Source of the DNA: Pseudomonas fluorescens
Lineage (GTDB): Bacteria; Pseudomonadota; Gammaproteobacteria; Pseudomonadales; Pseudomonadaceae
Direction: 5' to 3'
NCBI RefSeq assembly: GCF_001307275.1
Contig: NZ_CP012831.1
Span: forward strand, 5,262,501-5,326,500
Length of the DNA stretch: 64,000 nucleotides
Part shown: positions 1 through 8,870 of the stretch, in pieces
How positions within the stretch are numbered: position 1 is the stretch's first letter
Layout of the letters: every line of letters begins with the position of its first letter
Notes under the pieces: model-generated
Told to the model about the DNA's origin: nothing
The model's input: the letters and a program-made list of their open reading frames with translations, nothing else
The model's database searches: none
Program-made: the position numbers and the translations under genes

Positions 1-1481
1 GCGAGGAATTTTCCCAGCAAAGGCTGACCGGGAGCCGGGGTGTAATCGACGAAGCGCCCATAAGGAAACACGACGGAGGGTGCGGCGGGTTGGTCGAGCT
101 GCTGCTGGAATGCTTGCAACGAGCGGTGGCTGCCCAGCGCGGCTTCAGCCTCGACAATGGCAAGGTCCAGCATCAGCACGCCGGAGGTGGTTGCGGGGTC
201 TGTGGCAGGGTGGTCGCCGGGCAGGTATTCGTCCACCACCAGGTGTGCGTTGGCGCCGCCAAAACCAAAGCTGGAGATGCCAATCCGGAGCGCCGACGGA
301 CGCGCTTGCAGAGGCTGCACCTGCTGGGTGGCGAGTCGCAGGCAGGTGTCGTCGACCTTGGTGCTGGGGCGGTAGCCGGGCTGCGGTGGAATGCCTTTGT
401 GGCGCAGTATCATCAAGGCCTTGGCGAGCGACGCGCCGCCGGCAGCGGCCAGGGGATGGCCGATGACCGACTTGATCGAACCGATGGTGATTTTCCGGTC
501 GTCTGGGCGATGGGGGGCGAAGAAGTTGTTCAACGAGGCCAACTCCGTCGCATCCCCCAGCGGTGTGCCGGTGCCGTGGGTCTCGATGTAGTCCACGTCC
601 CTTGGATCGAGGCCGCGATAGGCACGTTGGTAAGCCGAGTACTGGGCCTGTTTGCCGGGGGCGAACACCGAGCCCTCGGCACCGTCGGCGGACATGCCCA
701 AGGCGCGCAAGACACCCAGGGGATGGCGCTGCGCCGTCAGGGCCTGGGCGACGGGTTCGACCAGAAACGCGACCGCGCATTCGCCCGGCACGATGCCGTC
801 GGCGTCCTGGCCGAAAGCTTCCATCCGCGCCCGTGCGGAAAATGCCGTCAACTGCGAGAACCCGAGGAACAGCGCCGGAGGCAGCACGGTGTTGAGGGCC
901 ATGACAATCGCGTTGTCCGCCTGGCCACTGTTGACCAGCGCCTGGGCCATGTCCAGGGCGTAAGGGAACGAACTGCAGGCCGTGTCCACCGATAACGCCG
1001 GGCCGGCCAAGGCAAAGGCCGCGGCCAGTGCCGCCACTTGTTCACCCGGTGTAAAACCCGGCGGCGCAGCGGTTTTTCCGGACATGCCGGTGACGAAATA
1101 ACTCTCGTCGCTCCAAGACGTCGCGACTACCAGCGCCGTGCGTTCCCCGCCCAGTGGCGAGCCTTGTGCGGTGAGTTGGGTCAACAGCGTCTGAAGCACC
1201 TTCTTGCCGATGGCGACCTGCCGTCCTTCGTGCCGTGACGGGATCGAGGCGTCGTCGGTCAGGCAAAAAGCGCTGTCCAGATACGTGCGATCCTTCTCAC
1301 CGGCCTTGGTTGAATAGATCGACGCCTTGTCCACTTCCCAGCGTGTCGGCATCGATTCCATCGGTGCGACCTGCCCTTTGGCGAGCAACTGCCAGAGCGC
1401 CTCCGTTGACGGTGCCCCCGGAAACTCGCCCGCCATCGCGCTGAAGCAAAAATCGCCCGCTGTCGTTACTGCGCCACTCAT
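1..1481 (-). CDS. Beta-ketoacyl (polyketide-type) synthase, 3' part beyond window
   Basis: Reading frame open from an ATG at 1481 to the left window edge (about 493 codons, no stop), so the gene is partial. It encodes a condensing enzyme. The catalytic Cys lies in DTACSS (about residue 169), the two active-site His in ETHGTGTPLGD (about 302) and KSVIGHPLAAAGG (about 342), and the FGFGGANAHLVV block closes the domain. AGGAG sits 5 nt upstream of the start. The domain ends near residue 420 and about 70 more residues follow before the edge, so further domains (acyltransferase, reductase) may exist outside. It is the last gene seen of a minus-strand operon that supplies a separate tandem ACP immediately upstream. 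The family is the type I PKS/PUFA-synthase KS superfamily; the product is unknown. Confidence 0.9.
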   Translation of the reverse strand, partial: MSGAVTTAGDFCFSAMAGEFPGAPSTEALWQLLAKGQVAPMESMPTRWEVDKASIYSTKAGEKDRTYLDSAFCLTDDASIPSRHEGRQVAIGKKVLQTLLTQLTAQGSPLGGERTALVVATSWSDESYFVTGMSGKTAAPPGFTPGEQVAALAAAFALAGPALSVDTACSSFPYALDMAQALVNSGQADNAIVMALNTVLPPALFLGFSQLTAFSARARMEAFGQDADGIVPGECAVAFLVEPVAQALTAQRHPLGVLRALGMSADGAEGSVFAPGKQAQYSAYQRAYRGLDPRDVDYIETHGTGTPLGDATELASLNNFFAPHRPDDRKITIGSIKSVIGHPLAAAGGASLAKALMILRHKGIPPQPGYRPSTKVDDTCLRLATQQVQPLQARPSALRIGISSFGFGGANAHLVVDEYLPGDHPATDPATTSGVLMLDLAIVEAEAALGSHRSLQAFQQQLDQPAAPSVVFPYGRFVDYTPAPGQPLLGKFL

Positions 1482-1508
1482 ACCCTGTCTCCTGATCGCC
1501 AAAATGCT

Positions 1509-1529
1509 GGGTGACCTGTTCGGTCACCC
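1509..1529 (-). promoter_or_regulatory. Intercistronic hairpin between ACP and ketosynthase genes
   Basis: A perfect 8-bp inverted repeat GGGTGACC/GGTCACCC with a 5-nt loop lies in the 74-nt gap between the ACP stop and the ketosynthase start. No U-run follows on the minus strand, so it looks more like an RNA-processing or attenuation element than a full terminator. Confidence 0.45.
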
Positions 1530-1555
1530 GGATTCCATTCCTGTTGCTGCTGGGC

Positions 1556-2647
1556 TCAGCTCAGCCTGGCCAGCAGCGACAAGGCATCCTGGGGCGTGCG
1601 ACGGGACATCAGCGCTTCACCGGCAAATTCGCTGGCCGAGCACTGCTGCGCCATGGATTGGCAGAGCGTCTCCCGGGCAAAGCCGTTGAGACCCAGTTGT
1701 GCGAAGGGCGTCTGGATATCGATCGCCTGCGCTGCGTCCGGGATCAACGGCGACAAGGCGTTGAGCAGCAGGTTTTCTTCCTGTCCTTGAGTGTTCGTCG
1801 CGGCAGGGGAAGGCGTCTCGCAAGGCGTCGCTTGTGGCTGGGGATCGGCCAGGGCCGCTTGAATCAGGGCGATGGTTGCCTGCGGGAACCTGGCATTGGC
1901 CAGCTCGGAACTGTGAGCCTTGAGCTGCGGCCACAGGGCGACTACCGACTCGAGGAAATCCAGCTGCACCAGCGAATCCAGGCCCAGGTTTTCATAGCTT
2001 TGTGTCGGGTCGATCTGCTCGACCGTAAAGCCGGTGATCGCCGACAGTTGATCGAGTACCCAGCCCTGGACATCCACCGCCGGTGCCTGCGGATCGGCTT
2101 CGAGCCGTGCCAGCAAGGCGGTCGGGGTCGGGGCATCGAAGAGCTGCGAGGTGAGTGCTTTCTTTTCCGGGAAGTGCTGGGCCAGGGATTCGAAAATATC
2201 CACCAGCCCCAGCGAGTCGATCCCCAGGCTTTCGAAACTTTGATCGAAGTCGATCTGTTGCGCCTGGAACCCGGTCACCGTGCCGATTTCGCTGCGCAAC
2301 CATTGCCCGTAGCTGAGTGCGGTGGCCTGTTCGACGGTTTCGGCGGTGGGCACCGGAGCCAGTATTGTCGGGTTCGAGTGAACAGGCTCCAGCACCGCAA
2401 CATTCTGGCTGACGGGGGCGGCGATCCCATGGGCATAAACACCCTCGAGAACTTGTTGATGAGCATTGAAATAGTGGGCCGTGACGGATTCGGCCTGTTC
2501 CAACACCCGCAGCAATATCGCTTCCTTGGCGATATTGGATTCGCACAATGATTCAATGATCTTTTCGGACAGAGAGAAATAGCTGTGGGCTATTCTTCCG
2601 TTGGACACGATGAATTCCTGCACCACATCGTTAAGTTGCATGCGCAT
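1556..2647 (-). CDS. Multi-domain acyl carrier protein (two active ACPs plus one degenerate)
   Basis: A 363-aa stand-alone carrier protein. Two canonical 4'-phosphopantetheine sites are visible: LGIDSLGLVD (Ser145) and LGLDSLVQLD (Ser225). A third ACP-like segment (about 290-363) has the same spacing, but its site reads LGLNGFARE, with the attachment Ser replaced by Gly322. The N-terminal ~90 residues are not ACP-like and may be a docking or oligomerisation region. Start ATG 2647 has AGGAG 6 nt upstream. It sits between an FAD monooxygenase and a ketosynthase and presumably holds the growing acyl or ketide chain. Tandem ACPs are typical of PUFA-like and iterative synthases; the assignment is firm, the product unknown. 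Confidence 0.9.
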   Translation of the reverse strand: MRMQLNDVVQEFIVSNGRIAHSYFSLSEKIIESLCESNIAKEAILLRVLEQAESVTAHYFNAHQQVLEGVYAHGIAAPVSQNVAVLEPVHSNPTILAPVPTAETVEQATALSYGQWLRSEIGTVTGFQAQQIDFDQSFESLGIDSLGLVDIFESLAQHFPEKKALTSQLFDAPTPTALLARLEADPQAPAVDVQGWVLDQLSAITGFTVEQIDPTQSYENLGLDSLVQLDFLESVVALWPQLKAHSSELANARFPQATIALIQAALADPQPQATPCETPSPAATNTQGQEENLLLNALSPLIPDAAQAIDIQTPFAQLGLNGFARETLCQSMAQQCSASEFAGEALMSRRTPQDALSLLARLS

Positions 2648-2705
2648 AAGGTTCTCCTAACCAAAGTCGGTCGATATTTCTATACAGAAGAAAGACCAGA
2701 AATCG

Positions 2706-2723
2706 CGGCCCAGGACTGGGCCG
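2706..2723 (-). promoter_or_regulatory. Hairpin between monooxygenase and ACP genes
   Basis: CGGCCCAG/CTGGGCCG is a perfect 8-bp inverted repeat around a GA dinucleotide, in the 119-nt gap between the ACP start and the monooxygenase stop. On the minus strand it is followed by CGATTTC rather than a T-run, so it is a weak terminator or attenuator candidate. It is the second such hairpin in this operon. Confidence 0.4.
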
Positions 2724-2766
2724 TGTTTATATCAATGAAGCAAACTGGCAGTAGCCATGGAGCGAC

Positions 2767-4530
2767 TTAAAGTTGGAGTTCCATTGCGTCGATCTCGCGA
2801 GTCAGCGTTTTTCTGGCACCCTTGAGCAACCCGGACCTTACGTTCAGATACGTCACCAGCGTCATTGCATCGGCGCCCTGGAAAGCGATGTAGCCGTCAG
2901 GACGAATCAGCATCAACGTGCCTTCCTTGGCGTGGTAGCGCTTGTGCAATCGCCAATCGGGGTCCAGCAGTGTCGAGTGCCAGGCCGGTAGCCCGGCGCT
3001 GCTCAGGGCGTCGATCACGCAATAGGCCTTGATGCCCGGGTAGTCCTTTTCCACCGACTCGGCCAAGGCGTAGTAGCCCGGCAATAACGGCGAAAACTGA
3101 TCGGCCGCGCTGAAGATCAACAACGTGAACGTGCCATGAAACAGGTCGATCAAGCGTTTCGTGGGCAGCCCTTGCAGTTGCCACAACTCGACATCCGGCG
3201 CCAGTTGCCCGGCGCGGGGCGCGGCGGTCTGGAACTCGGGTTTTTTGCCTTTTTTATTCCAGTTCTGGCGCTGCTTCTTCGTCAGCGATTCTTGGATGTA
3301 GTCACTCTTGTCATAGTGGTACTGATGACCGGAAATCATTGACGGCAACCTGCGCTGGACCTTTTTCCGGTTGCTCAACAGCGGCAGGACATGGTCGCGC
3401 AGCCAGACCAGGGCGCGCCGCCGAACGGTAATCAGCCGTGTCAGGCGGTGTGCGGTGTTCTCGACTTCCAGGGCAACCGGATAACGCTCTTCGTTGTAGC
3501 TGTCGAGCAAGGACGGGGCCGCCAGGCCTTGGTCGACATAAGCGATTTTCCAGGCCAGGTTATAGGCCTCGGAAACCCCCAGGTTCATCCACTGGCCACC
3601 GATGGGGCTGCCGATGTGCGCCGAGTCCCCCAGCAGGAACACCGAGCCTTGCTGCATCGTTTGCACGCGGCGATGCTGGAACGAGGCGATGGTGGTCGAT
3701 GAGATATTGGACAGCGTCATCTTTTGCCCGCGTCCTTCGCACAGGCGCTGAAAGTTCTCCAGGCTCAAGGACGGGCGCTCGCCTTCGGGGGGCAGGTTAT
3801 AGGGCATTTCGATGAACAGCCGATAACGGGACTGGGCGCTGATCGGTGCGACGGCCACATAACCGTCCTGCGCACCCAGGAAGAACGCGCCCTCATCCTG
3901 GCTGCCGGACCATTGGATATCGGCATCGGCCAGCATGAAGAAGCGGTCGTAGGACGAACCTTCGAAGGTCATGTCCAGGCGTTTTCTGATGTTGCTGCGA
4001 GCCCCGTCACAGGCAGCCACCCAGCGACTGGTGAAGGTTTCGTCGGTGCCGTCGGCATGCTTGAGCGTCATGCGTACCGAACCCGGCAGGTTTTCGATGT
4101 CCACCAGTTCGGTGTTCCATTCCACCTCGGCGCCCAGTTCCTTCAACCGCTCCAGGAGAATCTTCTCGGTTTGCGGCTGTGGCAGGCTCAAGAGCAGGGG
4201 ATAGGTCGCGTCCAGGTAGGAGAAGTTGTAGTTCAGCACCCGCCTGGCGTTCGACTGCACGGAGAATTGGTTGATCGTGAAGCCGTCGTGGATGGCTTGC
4301 TCGGCAACGCCCAGGTCTCTGAAGATTTCCAGGGTCCGGGAGTGGATCGCCATGGCCTTGGTCGCCGTCGAGGGTCCGGCGTTCTTTTCAATGATGCGAA
4401 ACGCCACACCCCATTTTTTCAGCATGATTGCCAGGGACAGGCCAATGGGGCCGGCGCCGACGATCATGACGGCCGGGGCGCTGCCAGGGCGCTTGAAATG
4501 CTGGGGGGCCAACGTGCTCAGAGTGTTCAT
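2767..4530 (-). CDS. FAD-dependent monooxygenase (PHBH/PheA-type)
   Basis: 587 aa. It has the N-terminal dinucleotide-binding GxGxxG (IVGAGPIGLSLA, about 23-34), the DG motif CDGARSNIRK (about 174) and the GD motif GDSAHIGSPIGGQWMNLG (about 301), which together define class A flavoprotein hydroxylases. The C-terminal ~170 residues match the thioredoxin-like extension of phenol or pentachlorophenol hydroxylases. Start ATG 4530 is 3 nt after the stop of the HAD gene, so the two are translationally coupled. In this operon it probably oxygenates an ACP-bound or released polyketide or aromatic intermediate; the substrate cannot be read from the sequence. Confidence 0.9.
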   Translation of the reverse strand: MNTLSTLAPQHFKRPGSAPAVMIVGAGPIGLSLAIMLKKWGVAFRIIEKNAGPSTATKAMAIHSRTLEIFRDLGVAEQAIHDGFTINQFSVQSNARRVLNYNFSYLDATYPLLLSLPQPQTEKILLERLKELGAEVEWNTELVDIENLPGSVRMTLKHADGTDETFTSRWVAACDGARSNIRKRLDMTFEGSSYDRFFMLADADIQWSGSQDEGAFFLGAQDGYVAVAPISAQSRYRLFIEMPYNLPPEGERPSLSLENFQRLCEGRGQKMTLSNISSTTIASFQHRRVQTMQQGSVFLLGDSAHIGSPIGGQWMNLGVSEAYNLAWKIAYVDQGLAAPSLLDSYNEERYPVALEVENTAHRLTRLITVRRRALVWLRDHVLPLLSNRKKVQRRLPSMISGHQYHYDKSDYIQESLTKKQRQNWNKKGKKPEFQTAAPRAGQLAPDVELWQLQGLPTKRLIDLFHGTFTLLIFSAADQFSPLLPGYYALAESVEKDYPGIKAYCVIDALSSAGLPAWHSTLLDPDWRLHKRYHAKEGTLMLIRPDGYIAFQGADAMTLVTYLNVRSGLLKGARKTLTREIDAMELQL

Positions 4531-4533
4531 CAA

Positions 4534-5145
4534 TCAGTACCAGTTTTTGTAGAAGGGAGAGTTGGCAATGCCGAGCAGGGCATCGTCGCCCGATGAGTCG
4601 CCGTAGGCATAAATGTAAAAATCATCAAGGTTGCTCAGGCAGCCTTTGAGCCGCGTGACTTTCTCTCGCTCTACACAGTTGGTACCGGCTATCGCGCCAG
4701 TCAGTTTGTTCTTCGCCGTGGCCAGGCGGGTGCCGCACACATAGTCGAACCCCGCGACCCGGCCCCAGGGAATCAGGTAGTTTTCCGGCGAGTTGCTGAC
4801 CAGGGCGGTGACGTGCCCCATGGATTGATGCCATTGCAGCCGCCGCAACGCCTCGGGCCTGAGCCAGCGCGGGAGCTGTTCGCTGATGAAGTACTTGGCG
4901 TGCTCGCGTTCTTGTTCCACCGACAACCCGCCCAGGTAACAGGCGATGAAAGCCAAGCGCGCTTGCATCAGCGGTGTGATGCCCAGGATCACGCTGAGCA
5001 TCTTGGGCAGCAGGGGAATGATCCTGAGCCAGAACGCACGGGTACCCACGATAAAACGCATGTAGCGCCAGAACGTGTGGCGGTCGGTCAATGTGCCGTC
5101 GAAGTCGAAAACGGCCAGTACCGGTTGGGTGCTGTTAGCGTGCAT
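4534..5145 (-). CDS. HAD-superfamily IB phosphatase
   Basis: 203 aa. Motif I is VFDFDGTLTD (Asp14 nucleophile, Asp16 acid/base), motif II the VSNSPE segment, and motif IV YGDSSGDDALL. These place it in the HAD-IB (SerB/phosphoserine phosphatase-like) subfamily. A hydrophobic stretch at about 33-60 may be the membrane-near cap helix seen in some IB members. It starts 11 nt inside the upstream AMP-ligase gene and ends 3 nt before the monooxygenase, so it is tightly embedded in the operon. It probably dephosphorylates a pathway intermediate or works on a phospholipid-like compound; which one is unknown. Confidence 0.85.
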   Translation of the reverse strand: MHANSTQPVLAVFDFDGTLTDRHTFWRYMRFIVGTRAFWLRIIPLLPKMLSVILGITPLMQARLAFIACYLGGLSVEQEREHAKYFISEQLPRWLRPEALRRLQWHQSMGHVTALVSNSPENYLIPWGRVAGFDYVCGTRLATAKNKLTGAIAGTNCVEREKVTRLKGCLSNLDDFYIYAYGDSSGDDALLGIANSPFYKNWY

Positions 5146-6655
5146 GTGCCTCTTCCTTGAGCGAGATGATCTCGATGGTCTTGGGCAGCTTGAAGCCCGA
5201 CAGGTAGCGCGAAAGCAGGGTGGAAAGCGCGTTCTGGGTCAGCTCGCCGGTCCCTTCGACGCACAGGTGCAGCACGTTGACTTCCTTGTGGTCCGGGACG
5301 ATATAGGCCCTGGCCCGCACCACATCGGGGTGCTTGAGGGCGATGGATTCGATCTCCACCAGGTCGACCATCTGCGCCTTGATCTTCGAGATCCGCAGGC
5401 GTTGGCAAAAGAAAAACACATGCCCAGCGTCGTCCCGCCAGACCAGGTCACCGCTGTGGAACCAGCCCTCGCGGAAGAACCGGGCATTGCTGTCCTCGGC
5501 ATCGTTGTAGCCGTCGATCACCATCGCGCCGCGGATCAGCAATTCACCGATGCGCCCGGGTGCCACGTCCTGGCCCTCGGCATCGACAACGCGCAGTTCC
5601 ACGCCGGTGATTGGCTGGCCCATGGCGCCGCGGTGGACCTCGCCGATCGAGCTCTGGACAATGACTGGCATGCTTTCGGTCAGGCCATAGCCTTGCAGCA
5701 CCGGGTTGCAACCCAGCAGCTTGCCCAGTTTCTCGGCTTCATCGGCCGGCAGGTGGCTGCCGCCGGAATAAATCATCAGTTGCGGGTGCAGCGGCAACGG
5801 CGTGCCTTTGCGTTTGGCCAGGCGCGTATTGAAGTAGCGGATGACATCGGGCACCAGGCAGGCGAAGGTGACCTGGTGCTCGGACAAGACTTCGGCCAGG
5901 TCGCGATTGAGCAGGGTGTTGGTCATGAGCAGGGTGGCGCCCACGCTCAAAGGGAACACCATCATCACCGACAGGCCGAAAATGGCATACAGCGGCAGCG
6001 TCACCAGGTGCACCGAGCCGACGCCCTGCAGGTGAAAGTGCTCGTGCAGGCCATCGCTCGATTGCGTCAGGTCGAGGTAGCGGTGAGAAACAGCCAGGGG
6101 CCTGCCGATACCACGGTAGGTGAACTGCACCGAGACGATCGGATTGCCGTCGGGCAACGACAAGGGTTCGAGCTGTCGAGGAAGTCCAGAGGCGGCCGTT
6201 GCATGGGCGGGCAGGGGCGATGACGGTTCGCTCCCACCGTCCAGCACCAGGGAGTGCCTGACGCCGTTGTCCGGCTGGAATACCTCGCTGTGTTGTCCCC
6301 ACAACGGTTCGGTCGTGACCACCAGCGTCGGCCTGGCGAGGCTGACGACACTGTTCATTTCGAAGGGAGTCAACTTGTAGTTGAGGATGACCGGGATGGC
6401 ACCCCGCCCGATAATCGCCAGGTAGTAAGCGATGAACGCCACCCCGTTGGGCAGCACCAGCGCTACTTTATCGCCTGGCAATACACCGAGTGCCGTCAGG
6501 GTACCGTTGCAGGCTTCGGCCTTGATGCGCAGCTCGCGGTAAGTGACGGTCTCTTCTTCCGTGTCCAGGTGCCGGATAGCAACTTGCTCGGGGAACGATT
6601 CCGAAAAACCGACAAAACGATGCAGAAAACCTTCTTTATATGAAAGGCTTTTCAT
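5135..6655 (-). CDS. Class I adenylate-forming (acyl ligase-like) enzyme, atypical motifs
   Basis: 506 aa with the fold of acyl-CoA or acyl-AMP ligases: YREL near residue 40, GDKVALVLPNG, the A5 motif LQGYGLTESMP and the A7 motif GWFHSGDL. Two normally essential elements are altered. The phosphate-binding A3 loop (usually TSGTTGxPKG) reads FTYRGIGRPLAVSH, and the protein ends shortly after GFKLPKTIEI, before the A10 segment that carries the catalytic Lys. Start ATG 6655 has AGAGG 7 nt upstream. It may load an acyl group on the neighbouring ACP, or act as a non-adenylating homologue. Confidence 0.85.
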   Translation of the reverse strand: MKSLSYKEGFLHRFVGFSESFPEQVAIRHLDTEEETVTYRELRIKAEACNGTLTALGVLPGDKVALVLPNGVAFIAYYLAIIGRGAIPVILNYKLTPFEMNSVVSLARPTLVVTTEPLWGQHSEVFQPDNGVRHSLVLDGGSEPSSPLPAHATAASGLPRQLEPLSLPDGNPIVSVQFTYRGIGRPLAVSHRYLDLTQSSDGLHEHFHLQGVGSVHLVTLPLYAIFGLSVMMVFPLSVGATLLMTNTLLNRDLAEVLSEHQVTFACLVPDVIRYFNTRLAKRKGTPLPLHPQLMIYSGGSHLPADEAEKLGKLLGCNPVLQGYGLTESMPVIVQSSIGEVHRGAMGQPITGVELRVVDAEGQDVAPGRIGELLIRGAMVIDGYNDAEDSNARFFREGWFHSGDLVWRDDAGHVFFFCQRLRISKIKAQMVDLVEIESIALKHPDVVRARAYIVPDHKEVNVLHLCVEGTGELTQNALSTLLSRYLSGFKLPKTIEIISLKEEAHAR

Positions 6656-6736
6656 TTACCAACCTCTTTCAATCCTTGGATATAGGGCGCGTCAAAATAA
6701 GTACTACTGAGGCAGGCTTTATATGAAGTGTTTCAA

Positions 6737-7750
6737 TTAAGCATCTGTGTAGTTGTTATTCCGATACCAGTCCAGGGTATCGGTCAGGGTTTCAGCGACA
6801 GGGCGGAACTGGCATTCCAACTCCCTTGAACTTTTGTTGTGGCTGAAATGGGTACGGCCTTGTTCTTGCGCCATGAGCTTGACCGTGGAAGTACTGATGA
6901 GTACCGGTTTCTTGGTAATCCGGTAATAACCTTCATAGATCAGCGCGATGATTCGCAGCATGAACAAGGGCACTTTTCGTTCCGGGGCTTTCACGCCACT
7001 GACGCTGGACAGCGCCTGGAAAATGCTTTTCATGTCCATGTGATTGCCGGCGGCGAGGTAACGCTCTCCGGACCTGCCGCGGGTGATGGCCGCGATTTGA
7101 TGTTCGGCCACATCCCGGGCATCGACGACGGAAAAGCTTCCGGGAAGTACGCCGGGCAATTTCTGTCCGACAAAGTCGAGCAGGAACTGGCCCGAGGAGG
7201 TCGGGCCGATATCCCCCGGGCCGAACATCCACCCTGGCAAGACCATGGCAATGAACATGTCCGGGTGCTGCGACAGGAATTGCTGGACCTTTTGTTCGGA
7301 CAATATTTTGCTCAAGTAGTAATCGTCAGCCTCCTGTTCACTGCGAGACATGGTTTCATCGATCACTTGATCTTTATTGCCCTTCAACACGGCGATGGAA
7401 GAGGTGTGCACAGCACGACGGATGCCGGCGGCATAGGCGGCTTGCAACAATCGCTCGGTGCCGGTCACATTCGTGTCATAGAGTTTTTGCCAGTGTTTCC
7501 CGCCTTTGTAACTGTCGCGGAAATAGGCCGCGGTATGAAACAAGGCATCGCACCCTTGCAGGGCATGGCTGAAGGCATCGACATTGAGCATGTCGCCTTC
7601 GACCCATTCCACGGGCAGGCTGGCGAACTGTTTCTTGGCTTTCTCTGCGGAACGAACCAGTGCTTTTACTTTGATGTTTCGTTTTAACAGTGCACGAACG
7701 ATATTGTTCCCGAGCAGGCCCGTAGCGCCTGTAACGAAGGCATATTCCAT
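6737..7750 (-). CDS. NAD(P)-dependent epimerase/reductase (extended SDR, dihydroflavonol reductase-like)
   Basis: 337 aa. The N-terminal Rossmann motif is TGATGLLGNNIV (about 8-19), followed by LFHTAAYF and the catalytic YYLSK (Tyr/Lys pair), as in extended short-chain dehydrogenases of the DFR/3-beta-HSD group. AGGAG lies 10 nt upstream of ATG 7750. It is the first gene of the minus-strand biosynthetic operon, 81 nt before the ligase gene, and is divergent from the TetR gene. It most likely reduces a keto group of the polyketide/acyl product. The substrate is unknown. Confidence 0.9.
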   Translation of the reverse strand: MEYAFVTGATGLLGNNIVRALLKRNIKVKALVRSAEKAKKQFASLPVEWVEGDMLNVDAFSHALQGCDALFHTAAYFRDSYKGGKHWQKLYDTNVTGTERLLQAAYAAGIRRAVHTSSIAVLKGNKDQVIDETMSRSEQEADDYYLSKILSEQKVQQFLSQHPDMFIAMVLPGWMFGPGDIGPTSSGQFLLDFVGQKLPGVLPGSFSVVDARDVAEHQIAAITRGRSGERYLAAGNHMDMKSIFQALSSVSGVKAPERKVPLFMLRIIALIYEGYYRITKKPVLISTSTVKLMAQEQGRTHFSHNKSSRELECQFRPVAETLTDTLDWYRNNNYTDA

Positions 7751-8263
7751 TAAAATACCGCTCCTGTGAGATGACCTGCCATTGCATCGAGACCCGTGTC
7801 ACGGACGCGATGCCTGGATCAGGCGTTGGGCTCCACCAACGGCGCAATTAAAAACCATTCGGTATCTGAGAATCAAGTGGTATTTAGTAGTAGTGTCAAA
7901 TCAGTGGCTCTGAACCGGGCCTTACGCAGATTTTTTACGCTGTGGTGTGCCGTGGGACGGTGGGGAAAAATGCCGTTTTGAGGTGGGTAGGAGGCACTCC
8001 ATCCAGCTCGTCAGGCAAAGACCACAACGGTTTTGACTTGCCTGGGCCCAGGCAAGAAAGTGACTGGGTAGTCATCTTGCGTTCGCCCCAAGATTGTCCC
8101 GGTTACATGGCACATACATGGCACGGGATGGAAGTTAAAATGTAAATGATTGAACGAGGTGCGTATAAGATATGATGGCGAAGATGGATTCCATACAGTG
8201 AGTAGCCGCTGCGTCGCATTTAGTTACATGTACATAATTTGACTGGCCAAAGGAGCCGAGGGC
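7751..8263. promoter_or_regulatory. Divergent promoter region of biosynthetic operon and TetR gene
   Basis: 513-bp gene-free region, more AT-rich than its surroundings, between two divergent genes. It contains a direct repeat ACATGGCAC at 8105-8113 and 8116-8124 (11-bp period, one helical turn), and overlapping palindromes TACATGTA and ATGTACAT at 8225-8235, just upstream of the TetR start. These are candidate operators. No promoter was assigned with certainty. Confidence 0.5.
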
Positions 8264-8860
8264 GTGATTAAAAAGAGACTAGGTCGAGAAGAGAGCCAGC
8301 AAGTAACAAGAGATAAATTATTCGACACCGCCACTGAGCTGATGATCAGCAAAGGCTTTCATGCCGCCAGCGTCAACGTTATCGCCGAGGCGGCGGGCTT
8401 TTCCAAAGGAGCCTTCTTTTCCAATTTCGCCAGTAAATCGGATTTGCTCCTGCAACTGACTCAACGCTTCAAGCGAGTTGAAATCGATCGCTTGAGCGCG
8501 ACCCTGGCGTCGGGCTATTCGGCGGAGCAGTTGAGCCATGGCTTGAATGCCTATATCGACACCCTGAAGAACAATACCCGCTGTGCGATCCTCGATGCCG
8601 AGTTGCAACTGATCGCCCTGCGGGATGAAGAGTTCTCACAGCATTACTACGACTTGCATGAGGAAAACAGCGAAGCCCTGGGCAAGTTGATTACCATCAT
8701 ATTCAACCATGCTGGCAAGAAACCGCCGCTGGACTATGCCGCGCTTGCGAAGACCTTCACGGCCCTGTCCGAAGGCTTGATATTGCAAGGGCATAAAGAT
8801 CCGGCGATTGAAATAAAGCTGGTGCTCAATTCGCTCATCCAGACCGCGGAGCCTCTATAG
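8264..8860 (+). CDS. TetR/AcrR-family regulator
   Basis: 198 aa. The N-terminal helix-turn-helix is typical of the family: TRDKLFDTATELMISKGF, VNVIAEAAGFSKGAFFSNF and KSDLLLQL (about 15-65). The C-terminal ligand domain is variable. The start is GTG 8264, chosen because AGGAG lies 8 nt upstream. It is transcribed away from the biosynthetic operon across a 513-bp gap with palindromes, so it is the likely local repressor of that operon. The ligand could be the pathway product. It ends 10 nt from the convergent permease gene. Confidence 0.92.
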   Translation: MIKKRLGREESQQVTRDKLFDTATELMISKGFHAASVNVIAEAAGFSKGAFFSNFASKSDLLLQLTQRFKRVEIDRLSATLASGYSAEQLSHGLNAYIDTLKNNTRCAILDAELQLIALRDEEFSQHYYDLHEENSEALGKLITIIFNHAGKKPPLDYAALAKTFTALSEGLILQGHKDPAIEIKLVLNSLIQTAEPL

Positions 8861-8870
8861 GTCTTCATCG

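Noticed and set aside
90..995. 301-codon plus-strand frame
   Set aside because: Antisense of the ketosynthase gene, which has intact active-site motifs on the minus strand; product has no recognisable domain.
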